This document shows, piece by piece, positions 1 through 9,165 of a stretch of DNA of 32,788 nucleotides. Origin of the DNA: Acidobacteriota bacterium (GTDB lineage: Bacteria; Acidobacteriota; Polarisedimenticolia; Gp22-AA2); contig QHXY01000025.1 in NCBI GenBank assembly GCA_003223145.1, positions 1 to 32,788 on the forward strand, given 5' to 3'. A model generated the notes under the pieces. That model was not told the DNA's origin. It saw only the letters and a program-made list of their open reading frames with translations, and did not search any database. Numbering within the stretch: position 1 is the first letter of the stretch; every line of letters starts with the position of its first letter. Both the position numbers and the translations under genes were made by a program.

Positions 1-572
1 AGGTACCCGGCATCCTTCTCGTGAATCGCCCAGCTGACGCGCTCGAGGTGGATCTGCGGATAGCGCGCCGCGGTCTCGGCCCGAGTCAGCTCCTCGACGG
101 CGAGACCCGCCTCACGCAGGAGGGGCAGGGCCGCTCTCTCGTACTGGTCGTCCTGTCCCGCCAGCCACAGAACGCCGGTCTTCCGGAACAGCGTACGCTT
201 CGCGCGCTCCTGAAACTCACGCCACATTCGCAGCGATCGCGCCACCATGTCGACGTAGATCCGATCGGGCCCGTAAGTGGCGCGGATGATCCGGGTCTCT
301 CCGCCGGAGCTGGCTCGCGAGTTGCCGGGCCCCCAGGCATCGAACAGCGTGACCCGCGCGCCGCGGCGCACCAGGTGCAACGCCGTCCAGCCGCCGAACG
401 CGCCGGCACCCACCACCGCGACGCGCGGTCGTGCGGTCCGCCGGACGGCGCGCCCCGTGCCCGCAGGCGCCGCCGCCCCCAGCCAGCCCAGGGGCTCGAT
501 CGCCTTCAAGCCCGCGAGCGACACGCCGGTCATGATTACGGTTCTGCGCGGCACTTTCACCGGACCGGGCAT
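1..572 (-). CDS. FAD-dependent oxidoreductase, DAO / sarcosine oxidase-like (C-terminus lost at window start)
   Basis: Reverse-strand translation from ATG 572: MPGPVKVPRRTVIMTGVSLAGLKAIEPLGWLGAAAP...RPRVAVVGAGAFGGWTALHLVRRGARVTLFDAWGPGNSRASSGGETRIIRATYG; GxGxxG dinucleotide fold plus the SSGGETRIIR motif of monomeric sarcosine oxidase-like enzymes. Missing from the ORF track because no stop lies inside the window. Confidence 0.85.
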   Translation of the reverse strand, partial: MPGPVKVPRRTVIMTGVSLAGLKAIEPLGWLGAAAPAGTGRAVRRTARPRVAVVGAGAFGGWTALHLVRRGARVTLFDAWGPGNSRASSGGETRIIRATYGPDRIYVDMVARSLRMWREFQERAKRTLFRKTGVLWLAGQDDQYERAALPLLREAGLAVEELTRAETAARYPQIHLERVSWAIHEKDAGY

Positions 573-576
573 TCGC

Positions 577-768
577 TCATGAGGCCTCGAATTGCTCCAC
601 TTCGTCCCAAGTGAGGATCCCCGCGGCCACCACCTGCTGGAGCGCCGCGTGCAGGTCTTCGGATGAGGCTGCCCACGGGTTCTGCAGCACCGCCCGCCGG
701 ACCGCTTCGTACGCCCGGCGCGGTCCAAGGCTCCTGAGTTGCTCCAGACTCTGCTCGTCCATCTCCAT
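577..768 (-). CDS. 63-aa hypothetical protein
   Basis: Compact, predicted helical ORF ending 4 nt upstream of the oxidoreductase start; purine-rich GGGAGAGAG and a TAGGAT -10-like box upstream. Confidence 0.6.
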   Translation of the reverse strand: MEMDEQSLEQLRSLGPRRAYEAVRRAVLQNPWAASSEDLHAALQQVVAAGILTWDEVEQFEAS

Positions 769-929
769 GGTGCTCTCTCCCGAGGACCGCCGATCCTAGC
801 CGAATCGTGCCCTCCGCGCATTCATTCCCTCAGTTGTCCGCCCGTCAGCCGGGGGCCACCGGCGATCCCGCGCGAGCCAACCGCACCCCGGCGCGGCCTG
901 CCGCCCGGTGGGCGCGAGCCGGAAGGCGG

Positions 930-1625
930 TCAGCTGACGGCGCGGGCGATGAGGAACGCGGCGGCCGCGGCGAGGCCGCCGATGAGCGTGGTCTGATAGG
1001 CACTGCGCAGGGGCTTCATCCCGGTGAACCGCCCCTTGAGGTAGCCGAAACCCAGCAGGGCGACGGCCGTCGAGACCACCGACAGACCCAGCCCCGCCCC
1101 CGCATCCGGAGTGAAGAAATAGGGGGCCAGGGGGACGAACCCACCGGCGATATAAGCGCCGCCGATGGTCAGGGCGCTGATCAGCGCGCGCTGCGGGTCC
1201 GGCTTCTCCAGCCCGAGCTCGAAACGCATCATGAAGTCGATCCAGGCCTCCGGCCGGTTGCGCAGCGCCATGACGACCGGCTCGGACTCCTCAGGTGTGA
1301 GGCCGTACTTGCGGAAAATTTCGTGGATCTCCGCCTCTTCTTCCAGGGGCTTATCGCGCACCTCGGCGCGCTCGCGCACCCGCTCGCGCACGTAATGCTC
1401 GGCGTCGCTCCGAGCGGCCAGGTAGCCCCCCAGTCCCATGGCGATCGACCCGGCGGCGATCTCCGCCAGTCCGGCGGTGACGATGACGCTGGTGCGGTCG
1501 ACCGCGCCGGAGAGCCCCGCGGCCAAGGCGAAGGGCACGGTGAGCCCGTCGGACATCCCGATGACGATGTCTCGGACGGTGTCGCCGGCCGTAAAGTGCT
1601 TTTCGATGTGGGGCGTCTGTGGCAT
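930..1625 (-). CDS. VIT1/CCC1 transporter family protein
   Basis: MPQTPHIEKHFTAGDTVRDIVIGMSDGLTVPFALAAGLSGA... with several hydrophobic helices; AGGAGG upstream of ATG 1625. The longer ORF call (930..3269) is an artefact of an open frame antisense to the ALDH. Confidence 0.88.
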   Translation of the reverse strand: MPQTPHIEKHFTAGDTVRDIVIGMSDGLTVPFALAAGLSGAVDRTSVIVTAGLAEIAAGSIAMGLGGYLAARSDAEHYVRERVRERAEVRDKPLEEEAEIHEIFRKYGLTPEESEPVVMALRNRPEAWIDFMMRFELGLEKPDPQRALISALTIGGAYIAGGFVPLAPYFFTPDAGAGLGLSVVSTAVALLGFGYLKGRFTGMKPLRSAYQTTLIGGLAAAAAFLIARAVS

Positions 1626-1740
1626 GCCGCCTCCTGTCGGTTTCCGGGCGAAGCGAAAATGCCCGCCGATCTTACCCGCGAACCGTGACGCGCGGTGCGC
1701 GAGGGTCGTCTCCGATCGAGGAGAGGGACTCCGGCATCGG

Positions 1741-1759
1741 CCCGGGCTGGCGGCCCGGG
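1741..1759. promoter_or_regulatory. Operator-like inverted repeat CCCGGGC-N5-GCCCGGG abutting a TAGAAT -10-like box
   Basis: Perfect 7-bp arms 1741-1747 / 1753-1759; TAGAAT at 1761-1766 upstream of the ALDH gene. Confidence 0.4.
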
Positions 1760-1827
1760 TTAGAATGAGGGCTTCACACGGCGCTTTTCGGGCACCAAGA
1801 CGACGGCACGCGGACCCGGGGATCGGG

Positions 1828-1850
1828 CCCCGCGGCCGCAGGCCGCGGGG
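1828..1850 (+). promoter_or_regulatory. Perfect GC-only 10-bp hairpin in the ALDH leader, 9 nt before ATG
   Basis: CCCCGCGGCC-GCA-GGCCGCGGGG; ATG at 1860. Confidence 0.55.
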
Positions 1851-1859
1851 AGGCGTCCC

Positions 1860-3320
1860 ATGAGAAAGCTCTGGATCGATGGCCGGTTCGCGGACAGCTC
1901 GACGGGGGCGACGATCCAGGTCGTCGACCCGGCGACCGAGGAGCCGGTGGACGTCGTCCCGAAAGGCGGCCCGGCCGACCTCGACAGGGCGGTGGCGGCG
2001 GCGAAAAGGACGTTCCCGGCCTGGAAGCGGACGCCCGCCTGGACGCGGGCCGAGATGCTGGTCGAAGTCGGGCGCCGGCTGCGCGCCGCCCGGGAGGAGT
2101 TCGCCCTCACGCTGACGCGCGAGACAGGCCGCACCCTCCGCAAGAACCGCGGCTACGTCGACTGGGCGGCGATGTGCTTCGACTATTACGCCGGTCTGAT
2201 CCGCGACCGGCGCGGGCGCGTCATCCCCTCGGCGCAGACGGGACAGCTCAACCTGGTCATCAAGGAGCCGATCGGGGTGGTCGGCTGCATCGTCCCGTTC
2301 AACTACCCGTTGATGCTCCTCGCTTGGAAGGTGGCGCCGGCGCTGGCCGCCGGGAACACCGTGGTGATCAAGCCGGCGACCCAGACGCCGCTTCTGACGC
2401 TCGATCTGCACCGGGTCTTCGACCACCTCCCGAAGGGCGCCGTGAACATCGTCACCGGCCCGGGATCGGAGGTCGGCGATGCGCTGGTCAGACACCCGGA
2501 CGTGCCCTGCATCGCGTTCACCGGCAGCACCGCCGTCGGGCAGCACATTTATCGGCTGGGAGCGGAGCGCATCAAGAAATTGCACCTCGAGCTCGGCGGC
2601 AGCGACGCGGCAATCGTGTGCGCCGACGCCGATCTGGACGCGGCCGCGCGCGCGGTCGCCTGGACGGCGTTCCTCAATGCCGGCCAGGTGTGCACCAGCG
2701 CCGAAAGGATCTACGTCGAGCAGGCGGTGCACGCAGAGTTCCTGGAGCGCTTCGCCGATCTCACCGGCAGACTGGTGATCGGTCCCGGCATCGACGAAAC
2801 AACCGAGGTGACACCGCTCATCGGCCGCGCGGAGCGGGACCAGGTCGAGGCGCGCGTCACCGTGGCCCGGAGGGAAGGGGCGAAAGTCGTGGCCGGCGGC
2901 CGGAGGCCGTCGCACCTGACGAAAGGGTGGTTTTACGAGCCGACCGTGCTCGCGGACGTGCGACACGGCATGAGTCTTCTGAAAGAGGAGATCTTCGGGC
3001 CCGTCGCCCCGGTCCTGCCGTTCAGGACCTTCGACGAGGCGCTCGCGCTTGCGAACGACTCTCCCTACGGGCTGGGGGCGACCCTCTACACCAGGGACGC
3101 CCGTCGAGTCCGTCGGTATTTCGAGGAGATCGAGGCGGGGAACGTCTGGGTAAACGACCCGCTGGTGGACAACCCGGCGGGGCCATTCGGCGGCATGAAG
3201 ATGTCGGGGCTGGGCCGCGAGCTCGGCGAGGAAGGGCTGGAGGAATTCCAGGTCACCAAGCACGTCCACTGGGACATCGAGGGTTCGGTCAAGCCGTGGT
3301 GGTTCCCGCTCGAGAAATAG
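1860..3320 (+). CDS. NAD(P)-dependent aldehyde dehydrogenase family protein
   Basis: ELGG (LELGGSDA) and catalytic Cys (NAGQVCTSAER) motifs, EEIFGPVAPV, about 486 aa. Confidence 0.93.
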   Translation: MRKLWIDGRFADSSTGATIQVVDPATEEPVDVVPKGGPADLDRAVAAAKRTFPAWKRTPAWTRAEMLVEVGRRLRAAREEFALTLTRETGRTLRKNRGYVDWAAMCFDYYAGLIRDRRGRVIPSAQTGQLNLVIKEPIGVVGCIVPFNYPLMLLAWKVAPALAAGNTVVIKPATQTPLLTLDLHRVFDHLPKGAVNIVTGPGSEVGDALVRHPDVPCIAFTGSTAVGQHIYRLGAERIKKLHLELGGSDAAIVCADADLDAAARAVAWTAFLNAGQVCTSAERIYVEQAVHAEFLERFADLTGRLVIGPGIDETTEVTPLIGRAERDQVEARVTVARREGAKVVAGGRRPSHLTKGWFYEPTVLADVRHGMSLLKEEIFGPVAPVLPFRTFDEALALANDSPYGLGATLYTRDARRVRRYFEEIEAGNVWVNDPLVDNPAGPFGGMKMSGLGRELGEEGLEEFQVTKHVHWDIEGSVKPWWFPLEK

Positions 3321-3354
3321 CCCGCACCCCGCATGCTAGAATGACGGTGCTCCG

Positions 3355-4182
3355 ATGAATCCACTTGCCGGAACCCCCACGAGCGGTCTCGTATGCCGGT
3401 GGCGCCCCGCCACCGTGTCCCTCCTCCTGGCGACCTGCGGTCTCGGCCGTGTTCAGGCGGCCGGCGGAATGGTGGCTTGCCCGGTCGGTGACGAGACCGT
3501 CCGCGCGTATCTGGCGAGACCGGCCGACACCGGCCCGCCGTCGCAGGGGTCCGGCATCGTCGTGGTGCACCATTTCTGGGGGCTCGACAGCCACACGCAA
3601 AGGGTGGCCGACCGTTTCGCCGATCTGGGGTATCTGACCATCGCTCCCGATCTCTACCGCGGGGCGATCGGGGGTGATCCGGGTCTGGCCGACGACCTGA
3701 TGAGAAAGGTGGACGAGGGACGGGCGGTGGCGATCGTCAAGGCGGCGATCGAATACCTCCGGAAGCTGGACCCCCCCGCCCCCAGACCTGTGGCCCTGGT
3801 GGGATTCGATATGGGAGGGCAGCTGGCTCTCGCCACCGCCCTGCAGGGGGCCAACGTCCAGGGCGTGGTGATCTTCTATGGGCACGTCGCGACGAGCCCC
3901 GAGCGGCTGGCGTCGCTCAAGGCCGAGGTGCTGGCGATCTTCGCCGGCGACGATCACGGCATCGGGGCCGACGAGGTCAAGAAATTCGAGGAGACGCTGA
4001 AGGCGGCCGGCAAATCGCCGAAGATCATCACCTATCCGTCGGTGGGCCACTCGTTCTTCGACGAGACGCGTCCGGACTACGACGATCCTCTGGCCAAGGA
4101 CGCGTGGGTCGTGACGCGCGACTGGCTCGCCACCACGCTGAAACAGGTTCCGGTCCCGAGACCCTCGCCGCCGGGCCGGTAG
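3355..4182 (+). CDS. Dienelactone hydrolase-like alpha/beta hydrolase with possible N-terminal signal sequence
   Basis: [43 protein letters not shown] nucleophile-elbow position, [22 protein letters not shown]-terminal hydrophobic stretch [12 protein letters not shown]. Confidence 0.85.
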   Translation: MNPLAGTPTSGLVCRWRPATVSLLLATCGLGRVQAAGGMVACPVGDETVRAYLARPADTGPPSQGSGIVVVHHFWGLDSHTQRVADRFADLGYLTIAPDLYRGAIGGDPGLADDLMRKVDEGRAVAIVKAAIEYLRKLDPPAPRPVALVGFDMGGQLALATALQGANVQGVVIFYGHVATSPERLASLKAEVLAIFAGDDHGIGADEVKKFEETLKAAGKSPKIITYPSVGHSFFDETRPDYDDPLAKDAWVVTRDWLATTLKQVPVPRPSPPGR

Positions 4183-4184
4183 CC

Positions 4185-4541
4185 ATGCCCGCCAAGCCCT
4201 CCAGGGCGCTGGAGACGTTCCCCAATCCCCGACCGGGGCGGCACTACGAAATCGCGTTCGAGTGTTCCGAATTCACCTGCCTCTGCCCGCGCACCGGCCA
4301 GCCCGATTTCGCCACGTTGAGGATTCGTTACGTGCCGGCCAAGCTGTGCGTCGAGCTCAAGTCGCTGAAACTGTATAGCTGGTCATTCCGCGACGAGGGC
4401 CATTTCCACGAGGACGTCACCAATCGCATCCTGGATGATCTGGTCTCCCTGCTGCAGCCGCAGGAGATGACGGTGGTCGGCGATTTCAACGTCCGCGGCG
4501 GCATCCACACGGTGGTCACAGTGACGCATCGCGCCAGCTAG
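4185..4541 (+). CDS. queF: NADPH-dependent 7-cyano-7-deazaguanine reductase QueF, unimodular
   Basis: [85 protein letters not shown]; characteristic QueF sequence. Confidence 0.93.
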   Translation: MPAKPSRALETFPNPRPGRHYEIAFECSEFTCLCPRTGQPDFATLRIRYVPAKLCVELKSLKLYSWSFRDEGHFHEDVTNRILDDLVSLLQPQEMTVVGDFNVRGGIHTVVTVTHRAS

Positions 4542-4589
4542 ACGCGATTTCCTGATGCGTTAAGTCAGCACAATCACCGGAAAGTCGCA

Positions 4590-5339
4590 TTGTGCCGTAC
4601 GGGAGTTGACCGTATATTTCCGGGCTCCTGTTGGGGTAACCGTTTGAGTCCATTCAACTTCGCGCAGCCCGACGGACCACGCCGCGTATCTTCTTTATTG
4701 TCTGCACCGCCCACACCGACAATTCGACCTTGCGGTGCCCGTGTCACCGGTCTTGCCTGCGCCCTGGTCGTCGCCTGGCTGGCGGCCGCGCTCGCCGGCG
4801 CCACCACCCTTCCCTGGATGAGCTTGGATGAGGTCACCGCGAAGTCGGAGGTCATCGTCCTCGGCAGGGTCGAGGCGGCGGAGAGCGGCTGGAGCGACGA
4901 CGGGCGGATCATCCTCACGCGCGCGACCGTCTCGGTGGAGAGGGCGCTTAAGGGCGGCTCACGTGCGCAGGTGATCGTCGAGACGCCGGGCGGACGGATC
5001 GGCGAGGTCGCGATGATTGCCTCGGGAGCTCCGGTTTTCCACACCGGCGACCGCGTCGTCCTGTTCCTCGAGTTGGCGCGTAGTCAGGGCGCAGGTGGCA
5101 GGGGGGCGGCCGGCCGGCTCGCCGTCGTCGGCTGGAGCCTCGGCAAGATGGACGTGACCCGCGACCCGCGCACCGGCCGCGACCTGGTCCGGGACCGGAC
5201 GTCCGGCGCCTCCTATCTCGATCGCCAGGGAAAGCCGGTGACGCCCGAGCGCGCCGGGAAGGGCCCGGCCGAGCTGCAGCAGTTTCTCGAGCAGGTGCAG
5301 GGCCTGGTGGCCGCGGGTCCGGATGAGAAGGGACCGTGA
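4590..5339 (+). CDS. Putative secreted protein of unknown function (start uncertain, probably internal to the ORF)
   Basis: Hydrophobic segment GLACALVVAWLAAALAGA then ...SEVIVLGRVEAAESGWSDDGRIILTRATVSVERALKG...; stop overlaps the GTG start of the metalloprotease (GTGA). Confidence 0.6.
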   Translation: MCRTGVDRIFPGSCWGNRLSPFNFAQPDGPRRVSSLLSAPPTPTIRPCGARVTGLACALVVAWLAAALAGATTLPWMSLDEVTAKSEVIVLGRVEAAESGWSDDGRIILTRATVSVERALKGGSRAQVIVETPGGRIGEVAMIASGAPVFHTGDRVVLFLELARSQGAGGRGAAGRLAVVGWSLGKMDVTRDPRTGRDLVRDRTSGASYLDRQGKPVTPERAGKGPAELQQFLEQVQGLVAAGPDEKGP

Positions 5340-8125
5340 CGACCACGGAAGCGGGCCTGCCCTGCGCCGGAAGCAGACGGCGGTCCCCGCTCCCGGGGGC
5401 TCTGGGAGCGGCCGTGCTCGCGGGGCTGATCGTCCTCGGGGGAAGGGGCGCTTTCGCCTACGTACAGACCAACCTGATTGACCTCGGCCTCGGCGACGTC
5501 GGCGTATTCCAGATGGGGGGAACCCTGGTCCTGCGTCTCGAGCAGGACGCGTCGTTCCGTATCACCGACGGTTCGGACATCACGACGCTGCAGGACAGCA
5601 TGGCCCGCTGGAGCGATGTCACCACCTCGAACGCCACGATCACCGAGGGGGCGCGCTTCAATCTCCCGAGCCCCATCGACGCGAGCGCGGGACTCGGCAC
5701 GGACGGCGTCAATCGACTCTATTTCGCCGAGACCGACAACAATAACGTCCTCAGCAACGCCATCGCCGTGTCATTCTTCTTCGTCGGGGCCGGCGGTCAG
5801 ATCACCGACTGCGACATCGTGTTCAACGAGCGGTTGTACACCTTCAGCACCACGACCCCCGCCAACCCGAACCAGATCCTCGGGACGAACACCTACGATC
5901 TGGGGGAGATCGCCACGCACGAGATGGGGCACTGCCTGGGCTTCGACCACAGCCCCGTCGCGGGGCGCTTCGCCTCGGGCGGTCTCGAAGCGTCCGGTTT
6001 CTCGTCGGGCGACTTCACCTACCAGGCGACCATGTATCCTTACGGCAGCCGGACCATCCAGGGACGCAGCCTGTCGCAGGACGACATCTCCGGTGTCTCG
6101 TTCATCTATCCCAACAGCACGCCGCCCGTCACCACCGGCGCGATCTCAGGCCGGGTACTGAACGGCGGCACCTTCGCGTCGATCAAGGGAGCGCACGTCG
6201 TGGCGGTGGCGACGTCCGCACCGGACGTGCCGGTCGCCGGCGTGATTTCCGACGTGCAGGCGGGCGGTCCGGGAGGGGAGTACAGCATCGTCGGCCTGCC
6301 GCCCGGCACCTACTACGCGCGCATCGAGCCGCTCGTTGGGACGAGCAACCCGTTCACCGCCGCCAACACGCATTTCACGGGATTCGACGCGACATTTCCG
6401 TGGGAATTCTACGACGGCGTGACCGAATCGGGCTTCGACGTGGCGACCGACCGCGTCGCGGTCACGGTGAACGCGGGTCAGACCGTCACCGGCATCGACT
6501 TCCTGACTAACGTCGCGTCGCGCGATCCGAACGAGCCGAACAACACGCGCGCCTCGGCCACACCCGTCGCCTGCGAACAGACGATGACGTCGTCGATCGT
6601 ACCGCTCGGCGACGTCGATTACTACGCCCTGCCGATCACCGCCGGCACGGAGGTGCAGGTGGACGTCAACGCGGCGCGCAGCGGCTCGCCCCTCGACGCG
6701 ATCGCCGGAGTGTTCGACGCCGCCGGCAACCGCCTGGCGTTCGCCGACAACACCCAGTCGCTCGATCCGATCTTGACGGTCGACCTGTTCACGCCCGGCA
6801 CCTACTACGTCGCGGTGGCGTCCTTCAACGACGGCTCCTTCAACGGTACCGACGCCCGCACCGTCGGAAACTACCGGATCACGCTTCACTGCTCGGTGCC
6901 GCGAGTGCAGCCCGGGACCTGCCGCGGCCAGGTGCTGTACGCCGCCTCGAGCAGCACCGGGACGATTTACGCCATCTCCGACACGAATCACGATCTTCAA
7001 TTCGAGGGGCAGACGGTATTCGCCAACGGGATCGGGGCCGTCCAGGGGTCCCTGACCTCCCGGCGCGACGGAGGCGTCTGTCTCGGGACAGCGACCTCGG
7101 ACATCGATGTGCTATGGGACGACACGGGCGACTTCACGTTCGATCGCACCACCGCCATCGCCACCGCCAACCCGGACACGCTCCCCCTGGCCGCCGTCCG
7201 GCGGGCGGGTGTCGAGTACCTCTACACGGGCGACACCTTCGGCTCGGGCACAGTGTACGAGATGCGGGACGCGAACGGCGACGCGCAGCCCGAGCAGACG
7301 ACGGTGTTCACGGACGAGCCGCAGTCGGTCATCGCCCTGTCCGTAGACGAGGGTGGGATGCTGTACGTCTTCGACGGGTCGTTCAACCAGTTCGGCGGCA
7401 TCCTCGCCTACCGCGATACCGACGGCGACGGGGTCGCCGACCATTCGAGCGTCTTCCTGGCGGACGCCTCGGCGTACGGCACCCTTCTCGCCCGCCGCCC
7501 CGGCGAGGTGTTCGCGACCAACGTCCCGCTCGGACAGATCGACCGTCTCCTGGACGTCGACGGAGACGGGGTCGCCGACAGCGTCGCGCCCTACGCTACC
7601 GGGCTGGCGCTCGACGTGCTGCAGAGCCTGGCGATTGACGGAGCCGATGTCCTGTACGTCATCGACGGCGGCAACCGCGTCCTGGCCCTGCCGGACGACA
7701 ACGGCGACGGCGCCGCCGACCGGCAGGTGCAGTTCTCGGCCCAGATCCCCGGTCTGCTCGGAATCGCCTTCGGCCAGGGGCCGCCGGAGACCGTCTCGTT
7801 GCCCGGCTCGCACCACCCCGTCACCGTCACCCGGAGCGGCCCGGGGCTCCGACTGACCTGGGAGGACCAGGGCCCGACGGTGCCGGCCTACAACATTTAC
7901 GAGGGGACGATCGGCGACTGGTATTCGCACGCGCCGCTGCTCTGCCGCGTGACCGGAACGCCGGACGGCGTGGGCAACCGTTTCCTCGACGTCGCGCCCA
8001 CCGGCGCAGCGAGCCACTACTACCTGGTCACCGCCAGCGACGCCTGCGGCGAGGGTTCTCCGGGCCGCGCCGGCAGCGGCCTGCGCCTGCCGATGCCGAA
8101 CGGCACCTGCGGCGCGGCGCCCTGA
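5336..8125 (+). CDS. Matrixin-like zinc metalloprotease with carboxypeptidase-regulatory-like, PPC-like and beta-propeller-like regions
   Basis: ATHEMGHCLGFDHSP = HExxHxxGxxH, followed by ATMYP (Met-turn) and LSQDDISGVSFIYP; AISGRVLNGGTFASIKGAHVVAV; DPNEPNNTRASATPV...DVDYYALPITAG; DxDGDGxxD-type loops. GTG start; N-terminal hydrophobic segment. Confidence 0.87.
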   Translation: MTTTEAGLPCAGSRRRSPLPGALGAAVLAGLIVLGGRGAFAYVQTNLIDLGLGDVGVFQMGGTLVLRLEQDASFRITDGSDITTLQDSMARWSDVTTSNATITEGARFNLPSPIDASAGLGTDGVNRLYFAETDNNNVLSNAIAVSFFFVGAGGQITDCDIVFNERLYTFSTTTPANPNQILGTNTYDLGEIATHEMGHCLGFDHSPVAGRFASGGLEASGFSSGDFTYQATMYPYGSRTIQGRSLSQDDISGVSFIYPNSTPPVTTGAISGRVLNGGTFASIKGAHVVAVATSAPDVPVAGVISDVQAGGPGGEYSIVGLPPGTYYARIEPLVGTSNPFTAANTHFTGFDATFPWEFYDGVTESGFDVATDRVAVTVNAGQTVTGIDFLTNVASRDPNEPNNTRASATPVACEQTMTSSIVPLGDVDYYALPITAGTEVQVDVNAARSGSPLDAIAGVFDAAGNRLAFADNTQSLDPILTVDLFTPGTYYVAVASFNDGSFNGTDARTVGNYRITLHCSVPRVQPGTCRGQVLYAASSSTGTIYAISDTNHDLQFEGQTVFANGIGAVQGSLTSRRDGGVCLGTATSDIDVLWDDTGDFTFDRTTAIATANPDTLPLAAVRRAGVEYLYTGDTFGSGTVYEMRDANGDAQPEQTTVFTDEPQSVIALSVDEGGMLYVFDGSFNQFGGILAYRDTDGDGVADHSSVFLADASAYGTLLARRPGEVFATNVPLGQIDRLLDVDGDGVADSVAPYATGLALDVLQSLAIDGADVLYVIDGGNRVLALPDDNGDGAADRQVQFSAQIPGLLGIAFGQGPPETVSLPGSHHPVTVTRSGPGLRLTWEDQGPTVPAYNIYEGTIGDWYSHAPLLCRVTGTPDGVGNRFLDVAPTGAASHYYLVTASDACGEGSPGRAGSGLRLPMPNGTCGAAP

Positions 8126-8145
8126 GCGCGGGACGCGCCGGAAAG

Positions 8146-9165
8146 TCACAGACTCCGCCGCACCTCGCGCGTCGCCTGGATCATGCTTTTGAGCTTGGCC
8201 TCGGCCTCTTCGGGGGTGCGGGTCTTCAGACCGCAGTCGGGGTTGACGAAGAGCCGGGAGGCGGGTACAACCGCCAGCGCGGCCGCGATCCGCTCCCTGA
8301 CGAGCTCAACCGGCTCGACCTTGTGGCTGTGAACGTCCAGCACGCCGGCGCCCAGCTCCTTGGTGAAGGGCGAGGTCTTGAACAGCTCCAGGAGCCCGAG
8401 ATCGGAGTTCGACAGCTCCAGGGTGAACTGGTCCACGGGGAGATCGAGCAGGCGTGGATAGATGGCGGGGAAGTCCCCGTAGCAGATGTGCGTGATGGTC
8501 CGGGCGCCCAAGCCGGCGGTGACCGTGCCCATCGCCCGGATGGCGAGGTCGATCTCGTCCGGTCTGACCGAGACCGCCGGCTCGTCGATCTGCACGTAGC
8601 GCGCTCCCGCCTCGACCAGCGCCGCCGCCTCCTGGTGGATGACCTCAGCCAGCGCCATCGCCAGCGCCTCGCGCGAGCCGTAGTGCTCGTCGAACGACCA
8701 GTCCATCATGGTGTAGGGACCGGTCAGGATCGCCTTGACCGGGAGGTGGGTGTGCTCGAGCGCGAAGCGGAACCAATCGACGGTCACCGGCCGCGGCCAG
8801 CGCACGGGCCCGGACACGATCGGCTTCCTGTAGTAACGGTTGCCGTACGAGCGCACCAGACCCGAAATGCGGAACCCCTCGATGTTCTCCGCGAAGTAAG
8901 CCGTCATGTCGCCGCGGTACATCTCGCCGTCCACCAAGAGGTCGAGCCCCAGGCTCTCTTGAAGTCGGAGGCAGGCGGCGGTCTCCTCCCGCTCAATGCG
9001 CCTCAGCTCCTCGGCGTCCAGGACGCCGCGCGCGAAGCCGGCCCGCGCCTGTTTGAGGCGATCCGGCTTCGGGAACGATCCGATGGTGCTGAGGGGCAGG
9101 CGCAGGTCAGCCGGGAGGAGGCGCTCCTGCGACGGCCGCGTTCCAGCGGATGAGGCGTCGCTCAC
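8146..9165 (-). CDS. Cobalamin-independent methionine synthase (MetE) C-terminal-like barrel protein, putative zinc site present
   Basis: STIGSFPKPDRLKQAR, HICYGDFPAIY (HxC), NPDCGLKTRTPEEAEAKLKSM, QIDEPAV; typical of the MetE catalytic barrel. Confidence 0.88.
   Translation of the reverse strand: MSDASSAGTRPSQERLLPADLRLPLSTIGSFPKPDRLKQARAGFARGVLDAEELRRIEREETAACLRLQESLGLDLLVDGEMYRGDMTAYFAENIEGFRISGLVRSYGNRYYRKPIVSGPVRWPRPVTVDWFRFALEHTHLPVKAILTGPYTMMDWSFDEHYGSREALAMALAEVIHQEAAALVEAGARYVQIDEPAVSVRPDEIDLAIRAMGTVTAGLGARTITHICYGDFPAIYPRLLDLPVDQFTLELSNSDLGLLELFKTSPFTKELGAGVLDVHSHKVEPVELVRERIAAALAVVPASRLFVNPDCGLKTRTPEEAEAKLKSMIQATREVRRSL

Noticed and set aside
1626-3269. N-terminal two-thirds of ORF 930..3269 (-) as a VIT-family fusion
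   Set aside because: The VIT-like protein begins at ATG 1625 with AGGAGG; the upstream part is antisense to ALDH.
4185-4541. QueF as part of a queuosine biosynthesis island
   Set aside because: No queC, queD, queE, tgt or queA-like gene is recognisable in the window; it appears to stand alone.
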